DNA from: Gnetum montanum
Lineage: Eukaryota > Streptophyta > Gnetopsida > Gnetales > Gnetaceae
DNA length: 64,000 nt
Reading direction: 5' to 3'
NCBI GenBank assembly: GCA_015680685.1
Contig: MNCI01030582.1
Location: 24,289-88,288, forward strand
The position numbers and the translations under genes are program-made. How positions within the stretch are numbered: the first letter of the stretch is position 1; every line of letters begins with the position of its first letter. This document shows, in pieces, positions 21,600 to 33,208 of this stretch. Below the pieces are notes generated by a model, which saw nothing but the letters and a program-made list of their open reading frames with translations, had not been told where the DNA came from and made no database searches.

Positions 21600-23540
21600 A
21601 TGAACATTTTTCTTATGGCTACGCTAGGCTCTACTAGTGACTACACTAGCCTAGCATAGTCATGCACACCCCAACATAGTTACCATTGATTGGAAATTTC
21701 CTAAGTTTAATAACTCCTAATGGTTCACACAGCTAGCGCAAGGGGTTAGGATTGAAGATTGGTTTATTTTAACTCTATTCTCACCTTCTAGAACATGAAA
21801 ATGATGTTTCCATTAGTGACTATGTTGGGCAAACATAGTCAAGGTAGGTCCCAATGTAGACACATGGAATAGCGAAATTCATGGGGTTTTAGGATTTGAA
21901 TTAAGACTCCATCATCTCCCTAGGGTAGTGTAGGCTCTTGGAAGACCTAAATTGACTATTTAGAGGTTAAAATGAGTCAAAAAAGTGATTTTCCTAGTAG
22001 TTTCCATTAGTCTACGCTGGGCAAGTGTAGTCATGCATGGGTTCATCATAGTTGATAGGGATGTGATGTTTTCACAGTTGAAGTTGGGTTGGATTATAGC
22101 TGGATGAAGTTGAACAGTGTTCTAGGATTCCAAGCTAAGTCTTAGGCTATTTTAAGTGGTATGATGTTGGTTAACCTTACCACAAAACTAGGAATATGCT
22201 AGGCCAACATAGTCACAACATTCATCAATGTAGTTAAAAGATTTGGGATGAAACATGATGAGTTTATGGCTTGATTTCCAGGGTTTTGTGGTCTTAAGAG
22301 GCTCTAGTAGGGTTCTAGGATTTTTGGGATGTTAATTTGATTTGTATATGGAAAACCTTTGGGGTTTTCCATGTGGAGTACACTAGGCTCTACTGATGAC
22401 TACGTTGGCCTAGTGTAGGCATGTAATCCTTAGCATAGCTGGCATTGGAATATGTGTTTTGGTGGATTTTGGTTTCACTAGTTGATAATCTAGAGTCATT
22501 GGGAGTCCTAGGAAGGTGTAGAAATTATGAAATGATAATTTGAAGGTTTATTATTATTTTCATGATAAATCCCACTTGGCTACATTGTGACTACATTGGG
22601 CCAACGTGGTCATAGGGTTCCTCCAATATAGTCATAGGTTTTGACTAATTTATGACATCTTTTGGTGAGTTTTTTTGGAGTTTTGGAGCTACTAAGAGCT
22701 TTAGCTAGGGTTTGGAACATGGCATGGGTGTTCTAGTGTTAGTTGGAAGCTTGGTGAGTGGGGAAGAAGCTTATTCTTTTCTGACTACACTAGGCCAATG
22801 TAGTGATGCACCTGGCTAGCATAAGCACTCATAAGAACTAGTTTGTAATAGATTTGAAGCTTTCCTAGTGCCTGATGACTTCTAAGTTCAACTTCCAATT
22901 GCTAGTTTTGGTCATAGGGTCTCATGGGTTCAAGCATAGCATAGATGAGCTATTATAAGGTGATAGAAAGCATGATATTCCATTTGATCATGCTGGGCCA
23001 GTGTAGTTAGGCTCTAAGTCAGCATAGTAACCAAATTTTTACATGGGTTTTGGGATTTCTTGCAACTCAGTTTTCATAGATGTAGGAATGGAGATAAATT
23101 TTTGATAGTGAATGGGATTTGGCATCTATCCCAAGGCTCTTAAGGGTTTAATCCCCAACATAGTTAGTATGGGATGCCCAAATCCTAGCATAGTCTACAT
23201 TTCTTGATTTGTATCTTGAGAACCTAGTTAGGTTCACACTGAATCAGAAAGTTTAAATGGCTTGGCTTCCCACCCATATAGTGTATTCTTACTTTTTGAT
23301 TGCAATCACTGAGTTAAGTAGAACTAGTGGATGTGATTTATGGAACCCATGGTTTTACAGTAGGCACCTAGGTTTAAGTTTGGTTTTCTTGCTTCAATCT
23401 TGCAAAAATCATTCTTGTTTCATGATTCCAAGCTACTACACCTAGGATTGCAGCTTTGTGCATGCCTTGACCTCTACTACCATAAGTCCTTAGTGTAGTC
23501 AACGCGTTCTCCACCAAGAGGCCAGTGTAGCTATCCTAGG
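21600..23540 (-). repeat. T1 array of ~190-bp units, each with a 23-nt palindrome
   Basis: Eight 23-nt palindromes begin at 21639, 21818, 22010, 22192, 22398, 22589, 22783 and 22986, at intervals of 179-206 bp (mean about 192). Each has arms resembling GACTACGCTGG and CCAGCGTAGTC around one central base. Differences between arms are mostly CG-to-TG or CG-to-CA, so the ancestor was a perfect palindrome. Weaker copies continue near 23180 and 23500. Sequence between palindromes is strongly diverged. The array lies between the opposite-strand gene and pol, the same place as the T3 array at 57900-59830. Confidence 0.8.
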
Positions 23541-25336
23541 ACTTCCAATACTTAAGGATTTTTTATGGTTTCTTCATCAACTTTTATGATGTCTCTTGTT
23601 AAAAACCCTACTCTAGAATAGGTAGATGGAGTAGCCCATGGCCTCTCTCAACTTTCACAGCCATCAATTGGAGAGGGCTGCACATCTAAGTACCCTAGCC
23701 ACATAGCCTTAACCATTTTCCTGATAATTTTTCTAGGTTCTAGAAGCTAGAGAGACTTATCCCCTATTCTGATCTTGGGCATTCCCTAAGTTGTTATTGT
23801 AGGGGAAGATAATGGAAATGGAAAAATCATGGGCCATAAAGAAGGTCCTTATCGAGGGCACCCAATTCAATTAGGTTGGTTATTTAATTTTTGGGCTTCA
23901 TGGGAAAATCCTAAAGGTCTAAAACAATCTTGCTACAAGGTGTCATGTGCATTTTGCATTTTTTTGTAGTGTACCCATGAAGATTTGTAAAATTCCTCAA
24001 GGTGAGGAAGGATGGATGATGGGTGACTCAAGACCCATGCCAACTCACCAAGATTTGGATAAGGCATCTTATTTTGATCATGCGGGCTTAGGATCCATGA
24101 GAGGATGTGGATGAATTATTGTCTATCACCACCAAGGAAATTGGTGGTAATGATTGTGCATCCCTTGATAGCATGGGAAAAGAGCCCCATGTTAAGCAAG
24201 GAAATGTGGAAAAAGCCATGGAGTTGCATGTCAAAGCTGAAGATTCAACTAGAGTAAAACTAATGAGGCCTTTAGTTGATGAGACAATGCTAGTCATTGG
24301 GGAGACCTTGAAGAGGAGATTAATCGTTAAACTTAACTAAATATAGCATGAGGTTAAAGGTACATTCTATTTGTTTTATTATTTTCTATTAATTCATTTT
24401 GAAGTTATGTTTTATGTGATGTAGTTGAGTTATGATTTTGTCTTAGGAAAAATGTGTTAATTTGTTCTATATTTTGTGGTTGTTGTTCTTGCAGGCAGGC
24501 AATAGAAACAAATGACCATAGTAGCGATAGCAGTAGCTGAGGTGGAATGAAGGCATCAAGAAGAGGAAGAATTACAACATCATGAGGATGAAGGTCTATC
24601 CCATCCTTCATTGGATGGATTTGATGCCTTATTCAAGGATTTACACCTAGGTGAACCTTCTACCATCACACTAGAGGATCTTTTAGGTATTTATGATTTT
24701 TGGTTTCATATATTGCATTATTATTTTTTATTTTTCTTTGTATTTTATGTTTTACCTTGGTCATAGGTGTTAATTGTTTATTATTCTTGTTATATCTCTG
24801 GAGCCTTAGGTTGCTACTTCCACCTTCATCTTTTGCATGAAACCATGGGTAAACACCCCTAATAAGATTAAGTTTATGCAGGCCATGGATGAAGACATAA
24901 TTGACAGTTGCAATAGATAGCTCTTGAAGTTGGTGAGAATTTAACCCATTTTTCCTTTGTTATTTACATGTCTTTGGTTTTCACATAGTTTCTATGATTA
25001 TATAGCTTTTTTTGTGTTTCATTTTGAGTTGTTAACTAGTTTTATGTGTCTAAAATTTTTATTGTGTTGTTTACAGTGGCTAAGCTTAGATGGAATTCTA
25101 ATTGGGCTATGGAGATTGATGCATTACTTGCCCTACATTTTGATGTGATAAATGTTCCACATAAATTATATGAGAGTGCCATTGCATGTGCACTTTTGTG
25201 TGCAAAATCTTAGTGGGAGCGCAAATGCTCTAATGAGTTCTTGTAGGAACAAGTTGTGGCATTAAAGAGGGATAACAAGAGGTTGGTCAAGGAGGTGAAG
25301 GATCAAGGATTGCTAGGAGTTCGTGGAAGCCCAAGT

Positions 25337-26313
25337 TGTAGCGACAGAAAATGTCGGTGGCTGGAAACATCGAGAGGTCTTCAGGTGCATAGCCTAACCC
25401 CAAATCTGCGTGAGGGCCATGCTAGAGAAAATGGATTCAGGGTGCACTGAACGGTTTGGTTGATTAGACAAGGACTTAACTGGTGTACAATAACCATTTT
25501 CTAAAGAATGATTTTGAATGGAACACCTGGTGGTAAAATAAAAGAAAACGCAATGTTCATAACAATAGAAACATGCTAAAGTGCGTAACAAGATAGTGGA
25601 CATGATTAAACTCTTGAAAATGCCAAAAAATAAATGCTGTAATCAGACAAAAAGAGAGTTTGAATAGGAAGACGCACCACCTCAAAAGAGAGTAAATGAA
25701 TTGTGCTTGCTGGGTTGGTAGCCATGTTGTATTGTGCGATGTTGTACAGGTATGCAATGGGGTTGTAGTGTACCGTGCGATGCTGGTGTGCTTCTCTGTT
25801 GGTATGGTGTGTTCTGGGTCTTGTTCTCCCATGGAGATAGGCGGCATTGTAGCACTACGTTGCATTGTAGCACTATGCTACATTGTAGCATGGTAGTGTG
25901 CTACGCTACACAGTGTAGCAGGGAGTTGCATTATAGCACTATGCTGCACTATAGCTCTAGGTGTTGCACTATAGCGCTACGTTGCATTGTAGCACTACAC
26001 TACACTGTAGTGTGGTAGTGTGCTACGCTACGCTACGCTACGCTACGCTACATAGCGTAGCAGTGAGTTGCATTGTAGTGCTACGTTGCACTATAGCACT
26101 ATGCTACACTGTAGCATGTTAGTGTGCTATGCTGCGCTACGCTATACAGCGTAGCAGGGTGCTACAAAAAGTGCTGCCATCTTGACACTTAGAAAAAGTT
26201 TTCAAGATTGGCAGTTTGGTGCTAGCTACACTCAACACTTGGAAAAATATTGACAAAGTGTCACCCAAAATTTGCAGCGTTGATGCCAAGACCTAAAATT
26301 TTGTGGTGTTTCA
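25337..26313 (-). repeat. T2 3' LTR (977 bp), promoter segment deleted
   Basis: Starts TGTAGCGACAGAAAATG and ends GGTGTTTCA. Aligns with 31966-33208 but lacks about 300 bp corresponding to 32462-32770, which contains the TATA box of the other LTR, plus a smaller segment. The CTACG-type palindrome cluster is at 25845-26165. Short ORFs here are low-complexity products of that cluster. Confidence 0.88.
25845..26165. repeat. Cluster of GTAGCGCTAC / GCTACGCTAC palindromes, T2 3' LTR
   Basis: Words such as GTAGCGCTAC, CATTGTAGCACTA, GCTACGCTACACAG, a run of five ACGCT units at 26020-26045, and TACATAGCGTAGCA repeat and form nested inverted repeats. CpG is much more frequent than in flanking DNA. 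The same cluster occurs in the 5' LTR (32755-33050) and in the leader (31690-31900). Confidence 0.75.
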
Positions 26314-27450
26314 GTGGCCCCTCTTTGTTGAGGTTTGGAGGAGTGACCCGAGAGATGTTGACAAAGAATTACAAAACACCACAACAGACATGCTACCAAC
26401 ACCACTCGTCAGTACAAGGTCAGATATCATTTTCCCATGTTCAAGAGTGCTATGAGAATAAGATTATGCTAAGGGAAAAGGGGTATAGGTGATGCTAGGA
26501 AGATGAAATGCAAATTGTGAAAACGAAATGCAAATAGTGGATCCTGATGTAAAATGCAAAGTCAGCATGGTTGATGGTGACCATGACATGAAGTAGCTTG
26601 CCCCTGAAACGTTGACCTTTCATCAGAGTACTCATGGGAGGATCAAAGTCGATCCAAGGATGGGCCAATTGTGAAGATGCAGTGTTGTTTTTTTTTCTTG
26701 CATGAGGCAAACCTTCTTTGGGTTCGGCTTACCATTGAATACTAGCTGCAATTTGGTCATTGAGAAGATGCACTTTGTTTTGATGCATTCAAATCGCATT
26801 TGTAGGATAGGTGTTTCCTCCTTGGGATGAGTTGTGTCACATCCACTTAGGCTTCGACCATGCAATAGAGGCTTCCCATAGGATGAGTTGTGTTACATTG
26901 ACCATGGGTTCAACTATTGATATGAAGAGAATGACATGTGTGTCATAGTGCATATGCATCAAAGAAGTGTGAAATCATGAGTATGGGGAGGATGAGAGGA
27001 TATTGGGATGAATGAATGGATGTGCATAGGCTGTAACAAGGATGAGAGGGATGTGCACTCTTGAGTGGTTCAACTAGTCCAATCATGCACATCAAAGTAA
27101 TGTGGTGACTTGTTGCTGCGATGAGATACACCTTTGCACGATTGCCTCCAAGGCTTCATTCTACAAACACAACTCAGAGAGGATAAGAAAACCACAAAAC
27201 ACGAAATGCAAGTGCAAATGCTAGATGTGAAGATGCTGCAAGTGCAAAACTGTGAAGACGCTGGAAATGTGTAGAATGTTGTGCCAATCGCAAGTGCTCG
27301 GGAAGCTAGTGAAAGTGCTAGGGTGATGATGCTACAAGTCTCCTAAATGCTGCACTAATGGCAAGTGCTTTGAAAGATCAGGAGAATGGTGGGAGGCAAT
27401 GATGCTATGAGTGCCCCTAAGAGTTTCACCAATGGAAAGTGCTCGAATAG
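26314..27450 (-). other. T2 3' UTR
   Basis: Begins with the minus-strand purine tract AAAGAGGGGCCAC beside the LTR. It is homologous to the T1 3' UTR as far as about 27190. The rest has short repeats of GCAAGTGCT and GATGCT words. No integrase or other pol sequence is present where T1 has it. Confidence 0.65.
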
Positions 27451-27454
27451 ATCC

Positions 27455-27700
27455 GTAACATGCCAATTTAAAGTCCTGGCAGACTGTGAATCCAATTTAA
27501 GATCTTGGTAGACCATGATGTGCTAGTTTATAATTCTAGTAGACTGCTAGATGCTAGTTTAATGTTATAGCAGATAGTGGATGTTGTGTAATTTTAGCAT
27601 CATGACCCAAGGACGAGCTGTTGTGCTAGTTTATAGTCATAGCGGATTGTCTGTGCTAGTTTATAGTCATAGCAGACTGGTGCTTACCTTGCTTATGTAA
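27455..27700 (-). repeat. T2 minisatellite, unit about 28-40 bp
   Basis: About seven imperfect copies of a unit containing TGCTAGTTTATAGTCATAGC and GACTG. The same motif is found at 27860-27900, at 29370, inside gag at 30825-30875, in T1 at 34325-34400, and in inverse orientation in T3 at 51640-51970. Confidence 0.7.
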
Positions 27701-28194
27701 GGTACGATGTTACATGCGTAGTCATGCTATGTGCTTGTGAGATCCTGCAAAAATAAATTAGAAAGAAAACAACATCAAGCAACACCTATTGTAAACAGAG
27801 TTAAAATGTACGAATGAAAGAAAAGTAATGCAAAAAGTGATAGTTTTAGGCCATTCTGGGTTGTAGGCTAGTTTAAGGCCTTTTCGAGCCAGATGTTTTT
27901 GTTATTTTATGTTTTTTTTGATGTTTTTCAAATGCAATGTGTAAACTAAGTTGACAAATGTGTAAACAAAGCAAAATGCATGATCTAAGTTAGCAGGAAA
28001 AATGTAAACGCATAGGCTAGTGCAATATAAACAAAAGTCAAAAATGCATGGCAAGCGGAGGCAAAGGGTAGGTAAGCATCTAGCACATTTTTGGCTGAGG
28101 GAAAGTGTTGGTCATGTAGTTGCTTCCTAATTGGGTGTGGATTAGGGAGTGTGTAAGGCTTAGGATCCTCTGGGAAGCTATTGGCTTCAACCAC

Positions 28195-29001
28195 TCATTC
28201 GGGTGTGTTAGCCTTATGCGTTTCATTGGTTGTCACATGTGCACCACTAAGAAACTCCTCTTCCAAAACTTGTGCCATGTCTATGTCATGGATAGTCAAA
28301 GAGGAAGCATTATCACCATGGATTATAACTTGACCACCTTCGTATGGAAGGTGGATTTCTTGGTGGATGGGAGAGGAGATGACCCTTAGTTGGGTTAGGC
28401 AAGACCAACCTAGAATCATGTTGAAACCTGGCATCTCCTCTATAATAGTGAAATTTGCCTTAGTGGGGAATTGGTCTCCTACCACAAAGGCTATGTTGAT
28501 TGTACCCCTGACTATGACACGTGATCCATTGAAGGATTTTAGACTTGTAGTTTTGGTTGGCCTGATTTCATCTGCTAGGCCTAGTTTGTCGATGATGGAG
28601 TACAAGACTACGTTTGTTGTTGCACCATCATCGACATGCACTTTGCGGATTGTGCATTGCCCAACATGAATGCTAATGGATAGTGGAGCTATAGTGACCT
28701 CCCCTTGTTTAGAGTTGACTTTGACTGCATCATCACAAAAGGCTAGGGTTGTTGAACCTAATTCTTGTGGTGTAAGGGGCAACATTGTTGCATGGATGGA
28801 TGCCTCATCTATAGGGATGTCCTCTGTAATAGGAATGGAGGCCAACATTTGGGCCAAGGCTTGGTGATGAGTAGATGAGATCATGACCAAGTTGTACAAG
28901 CTCAATGTTGTGTTCTTTTGTTTGAGTGTTTGTTTCACCTGGGTTAGTGCAGCTACAAAGTCCTTGTCATTGGCTGTTGTGTTGGCTTTGACTTCCTCCA
29001 T
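28195..29001 (-). pseudogene. T2 protease domain, longest open frame in the window
   Basis: A 268-codon open frame. An N-terminal half (MEEVKANTT, then LTQVKQTLKQKNTTLSLY and MLASIPI) precedes a retropepsin-like domain: ISIHVGQCTIRKVHVDDGAT, SIIDKLGL, FNGSRVIVRG, FNMILGWSCLTQLRV, IHQEIHLPYEGGQVIIHGD. The active-site triad position reads D-D-G (codons 28632-28624) where most retropepsins have DTG or DSG and Tat/Ogre elements often have DGG. T3 has the same DDG and T1 has NDG. The domain would cleave Gag/Pol. It may be nearly intact, but the frame upstream is broken. Confidence 0.8.
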
Positions 29002-29654
29002 ATGGCTTAAGAGACAGATCTCTCGTGAAGGGGACTTGGGCTTGGTTTGCTTGGCTTGCTTGGGGGCAAGGATCCTAATGTTTGGTTGTTGCTTGTTAGT
29101 TGTGGCTTTTGCTTTGGCTATGGGGGTTGCAAGGTGTTCATTTGTCTTCTTGCATTGCCATTTGGTATGCCCACTTGGATTGCTAGTGGGGTCGACCCTT
29201 GAGGGAGGAGAGATTTAGACATTTCTTGCTATTGGGCTTTGGGTAGGTAAGGGGCCTTCATTTTGTGACACCCTTATGACAAATGGTGATTTAGGTGGAG
29301 TTGTTGTATGGTCAACTTGTTGTGGCACATTGATAACAAAAGGTTGCTTAGCGATTGTTGTTGCATCATGCTAGTTTAATGTCTTAGTGGATAGTTGTTG
29401 TGGAACTTTGACCACAAAGGGTGCTATGGGTGCCCTAGGTGGCACTTTGATAACAAAGGGAGGCCTCTTGCTTGTGGAGGAGGAGGGGATCCTTGCCTCG
29501 CTGGGAAGTACATGAATCACAAAAGGTTTTTGCATAGGTTTAGACTTACCACCTATGCTAATGGAATTTATGACTAGGAGGCATCATCTATGTTGGATTG
29601 ACTCACCGTGTTGATCCCCAGTTAGCCACATTGTATCATTCTCTGCAGGTCATC

Positions 29655-31509
29655 TTACAAAGCATGACAATTGTCTGTACTGTGACTAGCCAATTGGTGG
29701 TAATGACAGTATTGGTCCAACTTGAAATGTTGTGGAATTAGGGGCTCATTTGGTACTACTAAAGTAGGGTTCCTTAGTAGTTCGTAGTACCTATCATGTT
29801 TTTGGTAGGTAATTGTCGATACATGTTTGTGTTGGATTTGCCCAGCTTTCAAGAGTTGCTGTAGTAGTTTAGAGGGTTGCACCAGTAGTGGTGTATACTT
29901 TGAGCAGTCCTTGCACTGAAAGTTGGACCTTGGGGTAGCCCCTATCAATGTAGGTGAGTTAGTGCCAGAATTGATGGTTTTGTCAGTTGGGGCCTTGGGT
30001 TGCTTAGCTATCAGGCCTCGGTTGGTTGCTTTTGTGCTCGTGGCTACTATTATCACTGTTGTGTTTTGCTTGCAAGCATGTTGGTTTCTATAGGCCACAT
30101 AGGCTAGATCATTGCTAGCTTGCACTACTTCCTCTATGCATTTTTTTAGGCAAAGGATTGGCTAAGAGACTTCAAGGCTAGATAATATAGTTTGGACTTG
30201 ATGAAGTCATTCACTGCACCTTTGAAGATAAGTAGTAGGTGTGTCTCCACTAAGGGTTCATGCATTTCACTCAATGCAACATTCCAACATTGGAGGAATT
30301 TTGACATGGGCTCTAGAGGCTCCTGCTTAACTTGCATCAGCTGGTCGAGGGTTGCTTCAGGCTTTAGGTTGTACCTAAAGTGCATCACAAACTTTCTTAT
30401 GAGATCCTCCAAAGAGGATATTGAGGCATTGGGTCATGATACCAGTCTAAGGCCTTGCCAGTGAGTGACATGGGGAAGACACATATGATGGCATGTGGCC
30501 AAGCTTGAAGAAGTAGTGATTCATATCGAAATGTGACCAAGTGTGCATTAGGATCCCCTTCTCCATTGTACTTGGTAAATTAAGGCAGTTGGGCCCTAGT
30601 TGGAAGAGTTAGGGGTGGTACTGTAGGACTTATGGGGTTGTCTCCATAGAAGTTCACCACCTTGATGGTGTCAGAGGAGGTAGCCTTAAGTCAGTTGATC
30701 TCCTCCATCAAGCTTTGGATTAGTTGGAATGCTTGATCCAAGCTTGGGGATGTGCCAGTTGGTTGAATTGGCTAGGCTTATGTTGGTTGGATAGCATAGG
30801 GTTGAATTGTTGGTTATGGAGTTTGCCAGTTTAACATCATAGCGGACGGGTGTTGTCAGTTTAATGTCATAGCAGATGATTGCTGATATGTTGGTTGAGC
30901 GATGGGTGTGGTGATTGGAGTGGGCCACACATGGGTGGGTTGGACAGACACCGCAGACACCGATGAGACAAGCGGGATGTAGGATGCCTAAGTTTTTTGG
31001 GGCTAGGAGGTGGCCCCCGCATGAGCATAGTGTTGGGAAAATGCATTAGTTGTTTGCAACGAAGGCTGAATTGGCATGGTCACTATCTCAGAGGGGATGG
31101 ATGGACCAAACTGAGGAGGGGCTATACTAGGGAGTGGTTGTTGGAAGATGGTGTGGAGGGGGCTCTCATGCTCAGAGTGGGCCTTGAACTCATCTTCCTC
31201 CTTCTGTGAGGCTTCCTTGTAGGTTGTCCTTGCGTCATGCTTGTTTGCATGGATGAGTTGGGATAACAACTAGTGGTAGGACTTCGTGAGTGGAATTATG
31301 TCAAACAAGGAGGGGTTGTACTCCCGTCCATTCCGGTGGACTCGTTCATAGTCCTGTTTTGCCTTTAAATTGAGGTAATCCATTGGTAGTCTTGGTTGGA
31401 TTTTGGCACAAAAAAAATTGTATTGTTTGTGGCTTAATGCAACATGCTTTGGCTAGATTGTGGTATCAAATGTGTTAGACACCAACGTGGAAGGTGGATC
31501 TGGATTCAT
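29655..31509 (-). pseudogene. gag: T2 gag, Tat/Ogre type, decayed
   Basis: Likely start ATG at 31509-31507 (MNPDPPSTLVSN). The N-terminal region has QYNFFCAKIQ and YERVHRNGREYNPS (31420-31300), shared with T1 and T3, then a Pro/Gln/Ser-rich linker. The capsid core reads FTKYNGEGDPNAHLVTF, MSLTGKALDWYHD and RKFVMHFRYNLKPEATLDQL, then KGAVNDFIKSKLYYL (about 30590-30150). The C-terminal part (30125-29655) ends in a zinc-binding CHYHQLASHSTDNC, the single C-X2-H-type motif of Tat gags. Several frameshifts and stops occur, so at present it is a pseudogene. Confidence 0.82.
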
Positions 31510-31689
31510 ATTCACAGATTAGGTAGTGAGAGTTGCTATTTGCAGAAAATATTTAACTCTGAAAATGGAAGAAAAATGACTAAGTTTGTTAATAGCAAGA
31601 AAATGGCTAAGTGTAACAATGAAAAAGAATAAAAAAAAATGCTAAGTATGAAAATGTAGAAAAAATGCTAAGTATGAAAACTGCTAAAA

Positions 31690-31900
31690 ATGGCCAACTC
31701 TGGTGTAGTGTAACAGGGTGTTGCACTGTAGCGCTATGCTGCACTGTAGCACTGGGTGTTGCACTGTAGCGCTACGCTACAATGTAGTGCCACAGTGTGC
31801 TATGCTACGCTATGCTACATAGCGTATGGCTGTTATGCTGCGCCCTATACCACCCTAGTACATTGCTTGTGGTGCAGCTGCTACGCTATACAGAACAAGT
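31690..31900. repeat. CTACG palindrome cluster in the T2 leader
   Basis: Between primer site and gag, the words GTAGCGCTA, GCTACGCTAC, TATGCTACGCTATGC and CATAGCGTATGG repeat the LTR palindrome family. This is a third location within one element. Confidence 0.7.
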
Positions 31901-31940
31901 CATAATAGTTAAAAATCATACTTGACAAAAACTTAGGTCT

Positions 31941-31960
31941 GGATCCTCCTTCGAGCGCCA
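31941..31960 (-). other. T2 primer-binding site
   Basis: The minus strand reads TGGCGCTCGAAGGAGGATCC, starting five bases (GTTTT) after the 5' LTR. TGG pairs with the CCA tail of a tRNA. T3 has TGGCACTAAAAGGAGG at the equivalent place and T1 a decayed version. The tRNA identity is not assigned. Confidence 0.7.
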
Positions 31961-31965
31961 AAAAC

Positions 31966-33208
31966 TATAGTGACAAAAAATGTCGGTGGCTAGAAACACA
32001 GAGGTCTTCGGGTGCACAGCCTAAGGCCAGATCCACGCGAGGGTTGTGCTGGAGAAAACGGATTCAGGTGCCCTGAACGGTCTAGTCGATCAAATAGGGA
32101 CTTAACTGGTGTACAATAACCTTTTTGCAAACAATGATTTTGAATGGAACACCTAATGGTAAATAAAAGAAAAAGAGAGTTTGTATAGGAAGATGTACTG
32201 CCCCAAAAAAAGGGAGCGTAGCTAATTCATATAGGTATACAGAGTGTACAATAGGCGCAGTGGGAGCATAGTCACAACCTTGGTGGTGTTGGGTTGTGAA
32301 GTTTGGTGCTCACTATGATGAACTGTGCCTGCTGGGTTGGTAGTCACAGTGTATTGTGCAATGTTGTATAGGTTTGCAATGGGGTTGCAGTGTACCGTGT
32401 GATGCTAGTATGCTTCTCTATTGGTATGGTGTGTTCTGGGTCTTGTTCATCCACGGAGATAGGAACCAGGATGCCAAAGTGCCAAAAATACTAAATGGAA
32501 GTACCAACTACCTCTTTGGTGAAAAATAAAAGCCAACCCCCTCTTCTCCATCGCTTTCAAAGAGGATGCAGGGGTATTTATAGTGCTAGGGTTAGCCCAA
32601 AATGCGAATTAGGTGCCACATTTTAGTGCAGTGGGTGGTACCATGCTCATCCCATGTTACATGCGGGACATGGGATGCTGGCTGCAACAATGGATAGGGT
32701 GCTACATTGCAATAGGTGTGGTTGCTATGCAATGAAGCATAATAGGGTGTTACACTATGGTGCCAGGTGTTGCATTGTAGCGCTACGCTGCACTGTAGCG
32801 TGGTAGTGTGCTATGCTACACAACGTAGTAGGAAGTTGCACTATAGTGCTACGCTGCACTGTAGCACTACGCTACACTATAGCTCTGGGTGTTGCACTGT
32901 AGCGCTACACTACACTATAGCATGGTAGTGTGCTACGCTGTGCTACACTACACATCATAGTAGGGAGTTGCACTATAGCACTACGCTGCACTTAGTGTGT
33001 CAGTGTGCTACACTGTGCTACGCTATAAAGTGTAGTAGGGTGCTACAGAAAGTGCTGTCGTCCTAACATTTAGAACAATTTTTCAAGTCTGGTAGTTTGG
33101 TGTCGACTACACTCAACACTTGGAAAAATATTGGCAAAGTGTCACCATTTTGACACTTAGCCAAATTTGCAGTCAAGATGCTGAGACCAAAAATTTTGTG
33201 GTGTTTGA
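31966..33208 (-). repeat. T2 5' LTR (1243 bp)
   Basis: Starts TATAGTGAC (decayed TGTAGCGAC) and ends GGTGTTTGA, beside the CAAGT target. It contains on the minus strand a TATA box, CTATAAATAC (32574-32583), in a segment missing from the 3' LTR. The palindrome cluster lies upstream of it in transcription order (32755-33050). Confidence 0.88.
32572..32585 (-). promoter_or_regulatory. TATA box of the T2 5' LTR
   Basis: Minus-strand CACTATAAATACCCC follows GGCTAACCCTAG, a typical plant LTR core promoter. The palindrome cluster is about 170 bp upstream. Confidence 0.6.

Larger units (their letters stand above)
25337..33208 (-). mobile_element. T2: Tat-like gag-protease-only element nested in T1
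   Basis: A 7872-bp element with LTRs at 25337-26313 and 31966-33208, and perfect target duplications CAAGT at 25332-25336 and 33209-33213. Minus-strand order is 5' LTR, primer site, leader, gag, protease, minisatellite, 3' UTR, 3' LTR. There is no RT, RNase H or integrase anywhere between protease and 3' LTR, so it would need enzymes from a partner such as T1 or T3. It retains more CpG and longer open frames than T1, consistent with being younger. Confidence 0.9.

Noticed and set aside
21639-23008. CRISPR array
   Set aside because: Palindromes are regularly spaced, but intervals are ~190 bp, the DNA is a plant retrotransposon, and there are no cas genes or uniform repeats.
25696-26018. Cys/Val/Tyr-rich open frames in the T2 3' LTR
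   Set aside because: Low-complexity translations of the CTACG palindrome cluster in a noncoding LTR.
28120-29218. Plus-strand open frames (89, 100, 65 and 111 codons) opposite the T2 protease
   Set aside because: They overlap the 268-codon minus-strand protease, which has clear family motifs. The plus frames have no motif and are shadows.
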